From: an uncultured Pseudomonadota bacterium
Lineage (GTDB): Bacteria > Pseudomonadota > Gammaproteobacteria > Steroidobacterales > Woeseiaceae
Direction: 5' to 3'
Assembly: GCA_913055625.1 (NCBI GenBank)
Contig: CAJXJW010000006.1
Span: forward strand, 1 to 64,000
DNA length: 64,000 nucleotides
Part shown: one piece after another, positions 43,874-52,485 of the stretch
Numbering within the stretch: position 1 is the first letter of the stretch
Layout: each line of letters begins with the position of its first letter
The notes under the pieces: generated by a model
The model's database searches: none
What the model was told of the DNA's origin: nothing
What the model saw: the letters and a program-made list of their open reading frames with translations, nothing else
Translations under genes and position numbers: made by a program

Positions 43874-45709
43874 TCAGCGGCTCAGCGCTGGCGACATCTG
43901 CTGAGCCGACGTTCGCGCGGCAACTCTCGTCCTGGATGGGGCCTGATCGATTTCGGTGTTCTCATTGATGCGTTCGTGCGCAACCTGCTGCTCACGAGAA
44001 AGCAGCAGCTGGTCACCGAGGAGCAGCGCGTCGAGCTTGCTGTCTTCGAATGCCTTGATCGCCTCGGCCGCGGTATTCACGATCGGTTCCTCGTGGATAT
44101 TGAAGCTCGTATTGACCAGGCTGGGTATCCCGGTGATGGCGTGATACTCGGACAGGATCCTGTAGTACGACGGGTTGTCGCTCTCGCGGATAAGCTGCGG
44201 CCTCGCCGTTCCGTCAACGTGACAAACGGCGGGCGACATGGCCTTCATCTCTTCGGTGCAGTCGAAGGTGATCGTCATGAAGCGGGCGGTTTCCTCCGCG
44301 CCGGAGATGTTCCTGTAACAGTCGTGCCTCGACTCCCAAAGCGTTACGGGTGCAAATGGCATGAACTCTGTGCGGGACAAGCGATCATTGAGCCACTTGT
44401 TCACGCCGGGATCTGTCGTCTGGTACATAATGGTGCGATTGCCTAGCGCGCGGGGGCCGTATTCCATTCTTCCCCCGCAGCGCGCGATGACTTTGCCACG
44501 GGCGAGCAGTTCCGCAACCGCTCGTTCAACGCCGGCCGGGCATACCTCGGGTGAATAGCCCGAATCAGCGATCGCCCTTTGTATGTCGGTATCGGTAGGT
44601 TCGCCGCCGAGGTAAACGTCGTCTATGACCGGCCTGTTCCGGAAACCGCAGAGTGTATTGTCGAGGAACAGGGCAGCACCGACGGCGAGGCCGTCGTCGC
44701 CCATTCCGGGATGGACGAATATCTCGTCGACGGAGTCCAGTTCGTGAATGCGTTGATTGAGTTTTACGTTCGCAAACACGCCTCCAGCCAAAGCAATCCT
44801 GCCCGATCCCGAGCGCCCGATCCAGTGGTCACAGTATGCGACGACTGATTCTTCGAGTAGCGCCTGAACGCTGGCGCTGAGATCTTCCTTTGAAAAATCG
44901 GCAGGAAGTGCCTTTCTCAGTTTCTCGATAGCGGACTGGTCAAAGCAGCGGCCGGCATTCGTGACTTGCTCGCCGTCGTACTTCACGAACTGCTTCAGTA
45001 CGTCCAGGTATACCGGCTTGCCGAAGGCGGCAAGCCCGGTAATCTTGCCTTCGTGCTTGTGCGCCTTGAATCCGCAAAGGTGCGTTACGTACGAGTAGTA
45101 GTTTCCGACGGAGTCGTAGCTATCCAGCTTCTGCAGCAGTTTGAACTTGCCATCTACTACGTGGTAGACGCGCGAACACTTGCCATCGCCCGCGCCGTCC
45201 TGCGTGACGACGGTGGCGTCCGCGAACCCCGACGTAAAGTACGCCGATGCGGCATGGCACAAGTGATGATCCAGGAACTGGACCGGTGCGGTAATGTTGT
45301 AATTGTCACGTAGATGTTGTGGTAACTGGCGGTTGCGTGGCCGGGTCAACTGCCGCTTCAACGCGAAGTACACTTGCCGGGCGGCATGGCTGTTTCCGAC
45401 GACCTTGGAGAATGCAGAGCCCAGAGACAGGAACCTGTCGCGCATGCCACCCTTGGATTCGCGAAAGTAGTCGTTGTACGGTTCCGCATCGGGTCGCCAG
45501 AACAGGTTCGTCGTCGCAACTGCGACGCGATCGATCTGGCTGGGGTCGACTCCTGCAATGCGCATGACTTCACCGATGCTTCGGTTCGGGAACCCCATGG
45601 ACATCTTGTTCCGGTCGAGTCGCTCTTCATTTACCGCGGCAACAACCTTTCCGTCGATGGAAATTGCTGCGCCGCTTGTGAAGCTGTCAGTGATACCTAG
45701 GATGATCAT
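43874..45709 (-). CDS. NodU/CmcH-family carbamoyltransferase
   Basis: Predicts 611 aa. It would transfer a carbamoyl group from carbamoyl phosphate to a sugar hydroxyl. The N-terminal part shows LGITDSFTSGAAI, the metal-binding HHLCHAASAYFTSGF (near residue 150) and TQDGAGDG. The C-terminal part shows GGVFANVKLNQRI, GRMEYGPRALGNRTI and TSFNIHEEPIV; all are hallmarks of TobZ/NodU. The ATG at 45709 begins the family domain. It follows the GlpD-like gene by 113 bp, with a hairpin in the gap. Confidence 0.94.
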   Translation of the reverse strand: MIILGITDSFTSGAAISIDGKVVAAVNEERLDRNKMSMGFPNRSIGEVMRIAGVDPSQIDRVAVATTNLFWRPDAEPYNDYFRESKGGMRDRFLSLGSAFSKVVGNSHAARQVYFALKRQLTRPRNRQLPQHLRDNYNITAPVQFLDHHLCHAASAYFTSGFADATVVTQDGAGDGKCSRVYHVVDGKFKLLQKLDSYDSVGNYYSYVTHLCGFKAHKHEGKITGLAAFGKPVYLDVLKQFVKYDGEQVTNAGRCFDQSAIEKLRKALPADFSKEDLSASVQALLEESVVAYCDHWIGRSGSGRIALAGGVFANVKLNQRIHELDSVDEIFVHPGMGDDGLAVGAALFLDNTLCGFRNRPVIDDVYLGGEPTDTDIQRAIADSGYSPEVCPAGVERAVAELLARGKVIARCGGRMEYGPRALGNRTIMYQTTDPGVNKWLNDRLSRTEFMPFAPVTLWESRHDCYRNISGAEETARFMTITFDCTEEMKAMSPAVCHVDGTARPQLIRESDNPSYYRILSEYHAITGIPSLVNTSFNIHEEPIVNTAAEAIKAFEDSKLDALLLGDQLLLSREQQVAHERINENTEIDQAPSRTRVAARTSAQQMSPALSR

Positions 45710-45795
45710 TTGCTCAATTCTTTTCTTTGTCGTGGATGAGGCGCCGGAAAGGTCACGCGCTGATGCGCTGGCGTCGCCATTGCTTCGTCAAATAT

Positions 45796-45815
45796 TGCCT
45801 GAGTCTAATCAGGCA
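45796..45815 (-). terminator. Hairpin between the GlpD-like and carbamoyltransferase genes
   Basis: TGCCTGA and TCAGGCA, a perfect 7-bp stem with a 6-nt loop, 8 bp after the GlpD-like stop on the minus strand and followed by AATATTTGACG. Possibly a weak or leaky terminator inside the operon. Confidence 0.4.
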
Positions 45816-45822
45816 GATACGG

Positions 45823-47334
45823 TCATTTTACAATAAATACAGATGACATCTCCTGCGCGAGTTTTGCATGCTCTTTCTCGCACCGTTGTGGAGACCAGTC
45901 GAACGCTTCGCACCCTTTTGAAGCCAGTTCGGTAACGGCGCCGTAGCAACTGGCGATGTCGATGCGCCGCATGAGAAGGTCCGGCAGAGTCTGCGGTGAT
46001 TCGCGATGCACCAGCGTCCGCATTGTCTTGACCGGAGCATTTTCGTGTCCGGTTTCGGGGAGCCGAACCCGAAATCTCGCGGGGTCCGGGCGCGCGGGAA
46101 AATCGCCCGGTGACTCGGGGCGATGTTTCTCGTGAATCGACTCGAGTAGGTCGACGACGCGCGAAGCCGTTGAGCGCGCGGTGGTGAACTTCACTCCGGA
46201 TACAGTGATCAGCTTGTCCGGCCCACCGTGATCGCCGTGATGCACGATCGTTGGTGAACTCTGAAGTGACACGGAGCCCGGCCGATTCACGGGAAGCTGT
46301 CCGGCGAATACGGCGAGAACGTCCCTCTGCGAGACGTCGAGCGACGGAATCGCGGAATTCAGCGATGTGAGTATACGGCCGACTTCACGGTCCGGAATCG
46401 AAACCGTATCGTCGCCCGCGGCCAGTGGCGCATGCCCGGTACCAACGAACAGTCGCGTACCCAGCGCATGAGCAAAAAGGACCTGGTCATCGGAGCCCGT
46501 ACCCTGGACGGCAACGGCCGTATTGCCGGCTACCGGCGGCCTGTCGATGACCAGGTTCCAGGCGAGCGAGGGTTGGAACAATCTCGGCGCCCGAACGTCG
46601 AGCTGGGTGAGAACCCGGTCGACGGCGGGGCCGGCTGCATTGATGACTGTCGGCGCGTTGAAGTGGTGTACTCCACCGGAAAGCCGGTCCACGGCACGCA
46701 CTCCATCGATCCTGCCGGCGTTCATCGTCAATCCGGTTGCTGCAACGTGATTCAGCGCTGATGCGCCGCCGGCACAGGCCCAGCGCAGTGTCTCTATCAG
46801 TAGCCGATGACAGTTTGGCATGACGGCGTCGTACCAGAGCGCGCCGCCGACAAGGCCGTGCTGCCGGACTCCGGGAAACAGCTTGACGACGTCAGATACC
46901 GCTAGAATCTCGCCATCGGGCAAGCGGTTTTCGTCGGAGAGCCCGTCGTTTCTATTTCGCGATAGAAGATCGTTGATCTTCAGCGCCGTGCGCAGCAGTA
47001 GCCGATTGCGCTTGAGTCCGCCGTACAGGGGCATCAGGCAGGGCAAAGGCCGGACGAGGTCCGGGAACGTGCGCATGAACCAGCTTCGTTCCGCTACCGA
47101 CTCGCGAAATCTCTGAAGGTCGAGGGTCTGCAGGTAACGAAGTCCGCCGTGAAGGATCCGGAGGTTCTTGTAGCTGGTGCCGGAACCGAAGTCACTCTGT
47201 TCCAGCAGCAGGGCACGCTGACCGCGACGGGTTGCCTCGAGCAGGATCATCGACCCGTAGATGCCGCCGCCGATCACGATGACGTCATAGTCACGCGCGG
47301 CGGAGGCGGTCACGTTGCGATCGATGGAACTCAT
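45823..47334 (-). CDS. FAD-dependent oxidoreductase, GlpD (glycerol-3-phosphate dehydrogenase)-like
   Basis: Predicts 503 aa. The dinucleotide-binding motif DVIVIGGGIYGSMIL (residues about 17-31) and the GlpD landmark SYKNLRILHGGLRYLQ near 55 are clear, with ALWYDAVMPNCHRL further on. Typical GlpD oxidises glycerol-3-phosphate, but in a glycan operon an alternative sugar-alcohol phosphate substrate is possible. The ATG at 47334 directly follows the TAG of the epimerase gene (TAGATG), so it is coupled. No glycerol-uptake genes are near. Confidence 0.83.
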   Translation of the reverse strand: MSSIDRNVTASAARDYDVIVIGGGIYGSMILLEATRRGQRALLLEQSDFGSGTSYKNLRILHGGLRYLQTLDLQRFRESVAERSWFMRTFPDLVRPLPCLMPLYGGLKRNRLLLRTALKINDLLSRNRNDGLSDENRLPDGEILAVSDVVKLFPGVRQHGLVGGALWYDAVMPNCHRLLIETLRWACAGGASALNHVAATGLTMNAGRIDGVRAVDRLSGGVHHFNAPTVINAAGPAVDRVLTQLDVRAPRLFQPSLAWNLVIDRPPVAGNTAVAVQGTGSDDQVLFAHALGTRLFVGTGHAPLAAGDDTVSIPDREVGRILTSLNSAIPSLDVSQRDVLAVFAGQLPVNRPGSVSLQSSPTIVHHGDHGGPDKLITVSGVKFTTARSTASRVVDLLESIHEKHRPESPGDFPARPDPARFRVRLPETGHENAPVKTMRTLVHRESPQTLPDLLMRRIDIASCYGAVTELASKGCEAFDWSPQRCEKEHAKLAQEMSSVFIVK

Positions 47335-48321
47335 CTAGATAAGACCCTGCTCCCGGTACCAGTCTGCCGTCCGTGCCAGTCCGTCTTCCAGGGACACCTT
47401 TGGGCGGTAGCCGAGCAGGCGTTCGGCCTTTTCCGTGCTGAAGGCCCGGTCAAGCTCAAAGAACTCGACACGCCGCGGATACAGCGGCGGGCTGACGTTA
47501 ATAGCACGACAGAGCTTGTCGCAAACGACGGAAGCGGCGTAGACAGGAAAGAAAGGGACGCGAAGCCTGGGGTGTGGGCGTTCCAGGACGTCGGCAATCG
47601 TATCGACCAGTTCCCGGATAGTAGTGTAACCGGGCCCGGCAATCGTGAACACTTCGCCGAGCGCGCGAGGCTCGGTCATCGCCAGGAGGAAGCCGTCAAC
47701 GAGATCGTCGATGAAGGTCATGTGGTACAGGACATCGCCCTTGCCGACCATGACGAAACGACCTTTCTGTATGGGCCGAAACAGCTTGAGGAAGCGAGTG
47801 TCCCCGGGACCGTAGATGCCGACGGGCCGAACCACGGAGCCTGGCAGTCGATCACGAAAGTATTCCAGCGCAAGCAACTCGCCATCGAGCTTCGATTGCT
47901 GGTAGTGGTCTCCGGGATTGAACCGGTAATCCTCCGCGGCCGGCGGGTCCTCGATCACTCCCTGAACGCCCACCGTCGAGCAGTGCACGAACCGGGAAAC
48001 ACCCGCCGAGACGGAGGCATCGAGCAAGTTGCGCGTAGCCTCCACGTTGACCGCATGAAACTCACCGTGATCGACGTGCTCCGACCTGTAGGCCGCCGCG
48101 ATGTGAAAGACACGCGAAATGCCCGAAAAGTGATCCTTCACGGAGCTTGGGTCACGGATGTCGACCTGGCGGCAATCGACACCCAGCTTCTCGAGCTGGC
48201 GCGTATTGCTGGTCGGTCGGACAAACGCGACGACATCTTCGCCATTCTGTACGAGGCGAGCGGCAAGCTTGCCTCCCGTGAATCCGGTAGCCCCGGTTAC
48301 CAATACACTTTCATTGCTCAT
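47335..48321 (-). CDS. NAD-dependent epimerase/dehydratase
   Basis: Predicts 328 aa. The extended SDR motif VLVTGATGFTGGKLAA (residues about 6-21) shows the GxxGxxG, and the YxxxK catalytic pair lies in HYQQSKLDGE (near residue 137). Later VRPVGIYGPGD is also typical. It changes a nucleotide sugar or a related substrate. The ATG at 48321 overlaps the asnB TGA by four bases (ATGA). Substrate not assignable. Confidence 0.88.
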   Translation of the reverse strand: MSNESVLVTGATGFTGGKLAARLVQNGEDVVAFVRPTSNTRQLEKLGVDCRQVDIRDPSSVKDHFSGISRVFHIAAAYRSEHVDHGEFHAVNVEATRNLLDASVSAGVSRFVHCSTVGVQGVIEDPPAAEDYRFNPGDHYQQSKLDGELLALEYFRDRLPGSVVRPVGIYGPGDTRFLKLFRPIQKGRFVMVGKGDVLYHMTFIDDLVDGFLLAMTEPRALGEVFTIAGPGYTTIRELVDTIADVLERPHPRLRVPFFPVYAASVVCDKLCRAINVSPPLYPRRVEFFELDRAFSTEKAERLLGYRPKVSLEDGLARTADWYREQGLI

Positions 48322-50198
48322 TTCGATTCCAGCCATTGGGTCTTCCACGCATCGAAGACTATCAGGGACCAAAGAATGTGACTGTGGTTGGCGCGACCAC
48401 CCAGGTGCTCCGCTTTCAGGCGGGCAATCGTCTCCGGCCTGAAAATTCCATCACGTTGAAGTGAAGCTGCATTCGTCGCCGAATCCAGTAGTCGTCGAAA
48501 CTCGGTGTTGAGCCATTGCTTTATGGGGATGCTGAAGCCCTCTTTCGGCCGGTAGACGCAATCGGCAGGAATGTAGCGCGATGCGACAGTCTTGAGGATC
48601 GATTTGGTCTGGCCGTCCCTGATCTTGAAGGCCGCCGGGCACCGAAATGCCAGGTCAACCACGTCGATATCCAGGAACGGGACGCGCGCCTCCAGCGAGA
48701 CCGCCATGGACATGCGGTCGGTCTTCACCAGGCAATTGTCGACAAGATAACTGCGCGTATCGACATAGAGGCTTCGATTGAGAGGGTCCAGGTCCTCGGC
48801 CTTGGCGTACAAATCGGCGATATGCGTTCCAAGCGGGCGTTCTCGCTGCGCAATCACGTCGTCGCTGAAGAGCGCGGCGCTCATGGATTCCCCGGCGAAC
48901 AGGCGCCATCGGGCATGCCCGAGATCCGCGGCATGCCGGACACCCTCCGAGAAACGCTTCAGCTTGTTGATGAGCCCCTTCTTCTTTGACTGCGGCGGAA
49001 TCATATCGATCGCCGACGCGATTGCCGCGTGGCCGAGCAGGTTGGTGAGGTGAGGGTGCTTGCGCGAGATCGCGTCGGCAACGTAGGTTTCGTACCCGCC
49101 GAACAATTCGTCACCACCATCGCCGCTCAGCGCGACGGTGACATCCTCGCGCGCCAGTTTGGAAACGAGGTACGTCGGAAAGATCGAAAAGTCGCCGATA
49201 GGATCGTCCATGAAATGCATCAGGTGCCCGAACAGCTCAGCGGCGTCCGGCTTGATGATTCTCGTCGTGTGCGAGACGCCGAGATGATCAGCCACCTGCT
49301 TCGAGTACGCCAGTTCATTGTAGGAAGGATCATCGAAACCGATGCTGAATGTCCTTGCGTTGTCCATGGCCGCAACGACAAGCGATGAATCCACCCCACC
49401 ACTCAGGAAGGAGCCTAGCGGTACGTCGGACACCAGTTGCCGCCTCACCGCCCGGTGCACTGCTACGTCGACTTCGTCGCAGAACTCGTTGTAGTTCATT
49501 CTCGTGTCGGTCGGCGAGAACGAGATGTCCCAGTATTGCTGTCGCGTCACGGTGCCGGCTTTGAGGTCGACGGTCAGCCGATGCCCCGGTTCCAGCTTTC
49601 TGACATCCCGGAACAGCGTCGCGGATCCCGGGACGTACTCCCACGCGAAGAATTCTCCAAGCGCGTCCAGGTCCAGACGTCGGGGTACCTGCCCACTGGC
49701 AAGGACCGCCTTGATCTCGGAACCCCAGACGATGCCGTTGTCGAGAGCGGCGAAGAACAGAGGCTTGATGCCGAGCTGGTCCCTGGCGATGAGAACGCGC
49801 TTGCGACGCATGTCGTGGAGCGCAAAGGCGAACATGCCATTCAGCTTGCGCGTGAAGTCGTCGCCATACTCCTCGTAGGCATGTACCAGGACCTCGGTAT
49901 CGGAGTTCGTTGCAAAGCGATGGCCGGAGGCGATGAGATCGTCGCGAAGCTCCCGGTAGTTGTAGATTTCGCCGTTAAAGACAACGCGAATCGATTTGTC
50001 TTCGTTGAAAATGGGCTGGCTGCCGCCGCTCAAGTCAATGATGGCCAGCCGTCGCATGCCAAGTGCGACTCCGTCAGAGATGTGCAGTCCGTCCTCGTCA
50101 GGGCCCCGATGCGCGATCGAATCACACATTCGAGCAAGCGTCGGCATCGTCACGTCGAACGACGGTGACAAGGCAGCCATTCCGGCGATTCCGCACAC
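48318..50198 (-). CDS. asnB: Asparagine synthase (glutamine-hydrolysing)-type amidotransferase
   Basis: Predicts 626 aa. The mature glutaminase begins MCGIAGM with the nucleophile Cys2; RLAIIDLSGGSQP and NGEIYNYRELR follow. The PP-loop ATP site is SFLSGGVDSSLV near residue 260. It fits the exosortase/XrtA-locus amidotransferases found in EPS clusters, so it may amidate a sugar carboxylate rather than make free asparagine. The start is GTG at 50198, overlapping the upstream stop by one base. It is central in the long minus-strand operon. Confidence 0.94.
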   Translation of the reverse strand: MCGIAGMAALSPSFDVTMPTLARMCDSIAHRGPDEDGLHISDGVALGMRRLAIIDLSGGSQPIFNEDKSIRVVFNGEIYNYRELRDDLIASGHRFATNSDTEVLVHAYEEYGDDFTRKLNGMFAFALHDMRRKRVLIARDQLGIKPLFFAALDNGIVWGSEIKAVLASGQVPRRLDLDALGEFFAWEYVPGSATLFRDVRKLEPGHRLTVDLKAGTVTRQQYWDISFSPTDTRMNYNEFCDEVDVAVHRAVRRQLVSDVPLGSFLSGGVDSSLVVAAMDNARTFSIGFDDPSYNELAYSKQVADHLGVSHTTRIIKPDAAELFGHLMHFMDDPIGDFSIFPTYLVSKLAREDVTVALSGDGGDELFGGYETYVADAISRKHPHLTNLLGHAAIASAIDMIPPQSKKKGLINKLKRFSEGVRHAADLGHARWRLFAGESMSAALFSDDVIAQRERPLGTHIADLYAKAEDLDPLNRSLYVDTRSYLVDNCLVKTDRMSMAVSLEARVPFLDIDVVDLAFRCPAAFKIRDGQTKSILKTVASRYIPADCVYRPKEGFSIPIKQWLNTEFRRLLDSATNAASLQRDGIFRPETIARLKAEHLGGRANHSHILWSLIVFDAWKTQWLESK

Positions 50199-51388
50199 TA
50201 GGTCAGTCGCTCCAGTACAAGCTTCATTTTGCGCACGTAGGCGGCACGCGAGTACTTCTCCTCGTAGAGAGATTGGGCATTGGCGATGCGTTCGCGGACT
50301 GCCTCGCTGTTCGTAAGAGCCTCGATGATCCCGCGCGCCATGTCGGCGGAGTCGGGTTCAACGAGGAAGCAGTCGTCGTCCGAAAGAACCTGCGTATGGG
50401 AATAGATCCGGGTGGCGACCAGCGGGATGCCGCTAGCCAGCTGTTCGTAGACTTTGAGAGGAGTATTCGTGCCGGCGGAGCGCGGGGACACGAGTACGTC
50501 GGCACGTCCGTTGTAGTACTTCGCATCGGCCTGGGGGACCCGGCCTGTGAATGTAACGGAATCGTTGATGCCCAGCCCGTCTGCCATCGATCGAAGCGCT
50601 TCAACCTGTTCTTTATCGCCGCCGATCATGAGCAGGTAGGCGTCAGGAACGTTCTTGCGAACCGTCGCGAAAGCTTCGATCAGGATGTCGAGCCCCTGGT
50701 AGCGTTCAAACGTGCCCGCGTAGACAATGAAGCGACGATCCGCCGGCAATTCGGCACGTGCGGGGCCGTCCGACCCGGCATCCGGCTTCGACGCCAGGCG
50801 TACCGGCTCGAAAATGGAGTTCTCGATGAGGAGGTGTTTCGGATCATCGCCGATCACCGACTCCACGTAGTCGGCGAGGTCCTTGCATATCGTGATCACC
50901 GCGTCTGCGGATCGGAGAGAGGTATTCTCGAGATACTCGAAAACTTTCCGGATGACTCGCGACTTGGTGAACTGGAAGTTGTCCAGCTGCTGCGGAAGGC
51001 TCGAGTGCATGTCATACAGAAGGCGGAAACGAAATACCGGCTTCAGGTAACGGCAGAAGAAGACGGATTCCTCGTGGGCGTGTACGAACGTGTAGCGTCG
51101 GCGCAGAAGCATTGCGATGGTCCACACCAGGATGAACCCGTCAAGGAAGAACTTGAGCCCGCTCGGGCCGGTCTTGATCTTCCCGAACACCCGGAAATCG
51201 GGGATCCTGACGATACGAACATTCGGGAGATCGACGTCCTCTCCCTGCCCGTAGGTCAGCAAGTCTACGTGCACACCGAGTTCCGAGAGCACGGACGTTC
51301 GGTAGTAGACGCTGAACGGGGTCCCCCGCGGAGTGAAGAACGGCTGCGGCGCTATGACCAGCGCGCGGGGTGGCTGGGTGCTGCTCAT
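50198..51388 (-). CDS. GT4-family glycosyltransferase
   Basis: Predicts 396 aa with a GT-B fold. N-terminal LVIAPQPFFTPRGTPFSV and HAHEESVFFC; C-terminal RFIVYAGTFERYQGLDIL, LLMIGGDKEQVEAL, the late acceptor/donor motif SAGTNTPLKVYEQLASG with Glu, and VATRIYSH. The ATG at 51388 overlaps the previous TGA by four bases. It is predicted to add a sugar to the repeat unit. It differs from the GT4 at 33477, so it probably uses another donor. Confidence 0.92.
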   Translation of the reverse strand: MSSTQPPRALVIAPQPFFTPRGTPFSVYYRTSVLSELGVHVDLLTYGQGEDVDLPNVRIVRIPDFRVFGKIKTGPSGLKFFLDGFILVWTIAMLLRRRYTFVHAHEESVFFCRYLKPVFRFRLLYDMHSSLPQQLDNFQFTKSRVIRKVFEYLENTSLRSADAVITICKDLADYVESVIGDDPKHLLIENSIFEPVRLASKPDAGSDGPARAELPADRRFIVYAGTFERYQGLDILIEAFATVRKNVPDAYLLMIGGDKEQVEALRSMADGLGINDSVTFTGRVPQADAKYYNGRADVLVSPRSAGTNTPLKVYEQLASGIPLVATRIYSHTQVLSDDDCFLVEPDSADMARGIIEALTNSEAVRERIANAQSLYEEKYSRAAYVRKMKLVLERLT

Positions 51389-52212
51389 CCGAATCGATTC
51401 CGCAGCTGCATTCCGACCTGGTGGACGATGAACGGCACGATACTTTCCAGTTTGCCAAAAGTTTCTACGTGCCGGTCCGGCGACAACAGGTAGTCGCGCA
51501 GGGCAGTCGCGGGCGCACGACGATCGATCGCCGTGTTTGCCCGGCTGCCGTATCGACCGGCGGCCCCTGACTGGCTGGACCAGGGCAGCGGATCGGAGCC
51601 GGCCAGTATCGGAATATCGCGTGCCGACGCTCGTGAAAACTCGGCGGGTTGCGGCCAGGCGGACAGGCGTCCGGAGTTGTCGCCGAGGAAAAAATTACGG
51701 TCCGTGTTCTTGTCGATCAAATCGCGCACGATCTCGCCTCTGTTGCCGGTCCACTTGCCGAAGCCCCAGGGAAGAACGCAGACGGCGCCGGCCGCCTGGA
51801 CCGAACGAATAACGTGGCGTATCGGCTGACCATCGAGGGGCTTTTCCAATGTGCCGAGTGCAAGGATCTCGAGGCGCTCGGACGTTACGATCTGCCGGCC
51901 CGCAATGATAGCAAGGCAGCCGCCTGTAGGCCGGGTTGCCAGTACGGCTTCGGGATCGTCCGTCGTCGACAGGCGCCACTCGCCAACCGTCTCGGAACGC
52001 TGCGCCGCAGAAAGCAGCGTCGCATAGCTGTCGACGCCCTGTGATTCGGTGAGGCACAATATGCCATCGAGCCGGCCTTCCGCGGCTTGCCCGGCATGCC
52101 GATCGAAGTTCCCGAGCGCACAACCAAGCATGTACGAGAGATCGAAGCTCTCGTGAATGTGCACGTGGGTGTCGACCAGTGTGTGCGGTCCGTATGGGTA
52201 CGCGTCGGTCAT
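51385..52212 (-). CDS. Metal-dependent hydrolase-like (PHP/amidohydrolase-type) protein
   Basis: Predicts 275 aa. The N-terminal LVDTHVHIHESF (residues about 12-23) gives the HxHxH-type metal site. FFLGDNSGR and ILAGSDPLPW near residues 180-210 look like the later metal and Asp positions, while the intermediate histidines are not obvious. I do not recognise a precise family. It is the first gene of the long minus-strand operon and is coupled to the GT4 gene (ATGA). A role in removing phosphate or acyl groups from glycan precursors is possible but unproven. Confidence 0.72.
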   Translation of the reverse strand: MTDAYPYGPHTLVDTHVHIHESFDLSYMLGCALGNFDRHAGQAAEGRLDGILCLTESQGVDSYATLLSAAQRSETVGEWRLSTTDDPEAVLATRPTGGCLAIIAGRQIVTSERLEILALGTLEKPLDGQPIRHVIRSVQAAGAVCVLPWGFGKWTGNRGEIVRDLIDKNTDRNFFLGDNSGRLSAWPQPAEFSRASARDIPILAGSDPLPWSSQSGAAGRYGSRANTAIDRRAPATALRDYLLSPDRHVETFGKLESIVPFIVHQVGMQLRNRFG

Positions 52213-52258
52213 TGCAGTGGCTGCAGTCCGGCAAGCATCTAAGTTATTGTTTTTTGAG

Positions 52259-52275
52259 CCGCAAGACTCTTGCGG
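52259..52275. other. Perfect hairpin CCGCAAG-ACT-CTTGCGG
   Basis: A 7-bp stem with a 3-nt loop lying between divergent genes. It lacks a T-tract on either exit side, so it does not look like a terminator. It might be an operator or an mRNA leader structure. Confidence 0.35.
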
Positions 52276-52313
52276 ATTATGCCATCGGCCCTGAGGTCAT
52301 CCCATCGCCAAAT

Positions 52314-52329
52314 TGTGAACTGTGTCACA
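52314..52329. promoter_or_regulatory. CRP/Clp-like binding site
   Basis: TGTGAACTGTGTCACA: both half-sites are perfect with a 6-bp spacer. It lies midway between the divergent starts at 52212 (minus) and 52486 (plus), 102 and 157 bp away, in a good position to control both operons. Confidence 0.7.
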
Positions 52330-52485
52330 GTTTCGCGCTCTGGTCGGTGTTTCCGTGTGGGCGACTGCCGGTCGTTCCGACATCTTCCGGCATTGCGGGA
52401 ATTATGGTGAAGACACGAAATGGACTGTCGGGATTCTGATATACAATCGCCTTGGGGAACAAGGAATAACAAAGGACCGAGAGAG

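Noticed and set aside
52259..52275. Hairpin CCGCAAG-ACT-CTTGCGG as a terminator
   Set aside because: No T-tract on the exit side on either strand; T residues precede it only on the plus strand.
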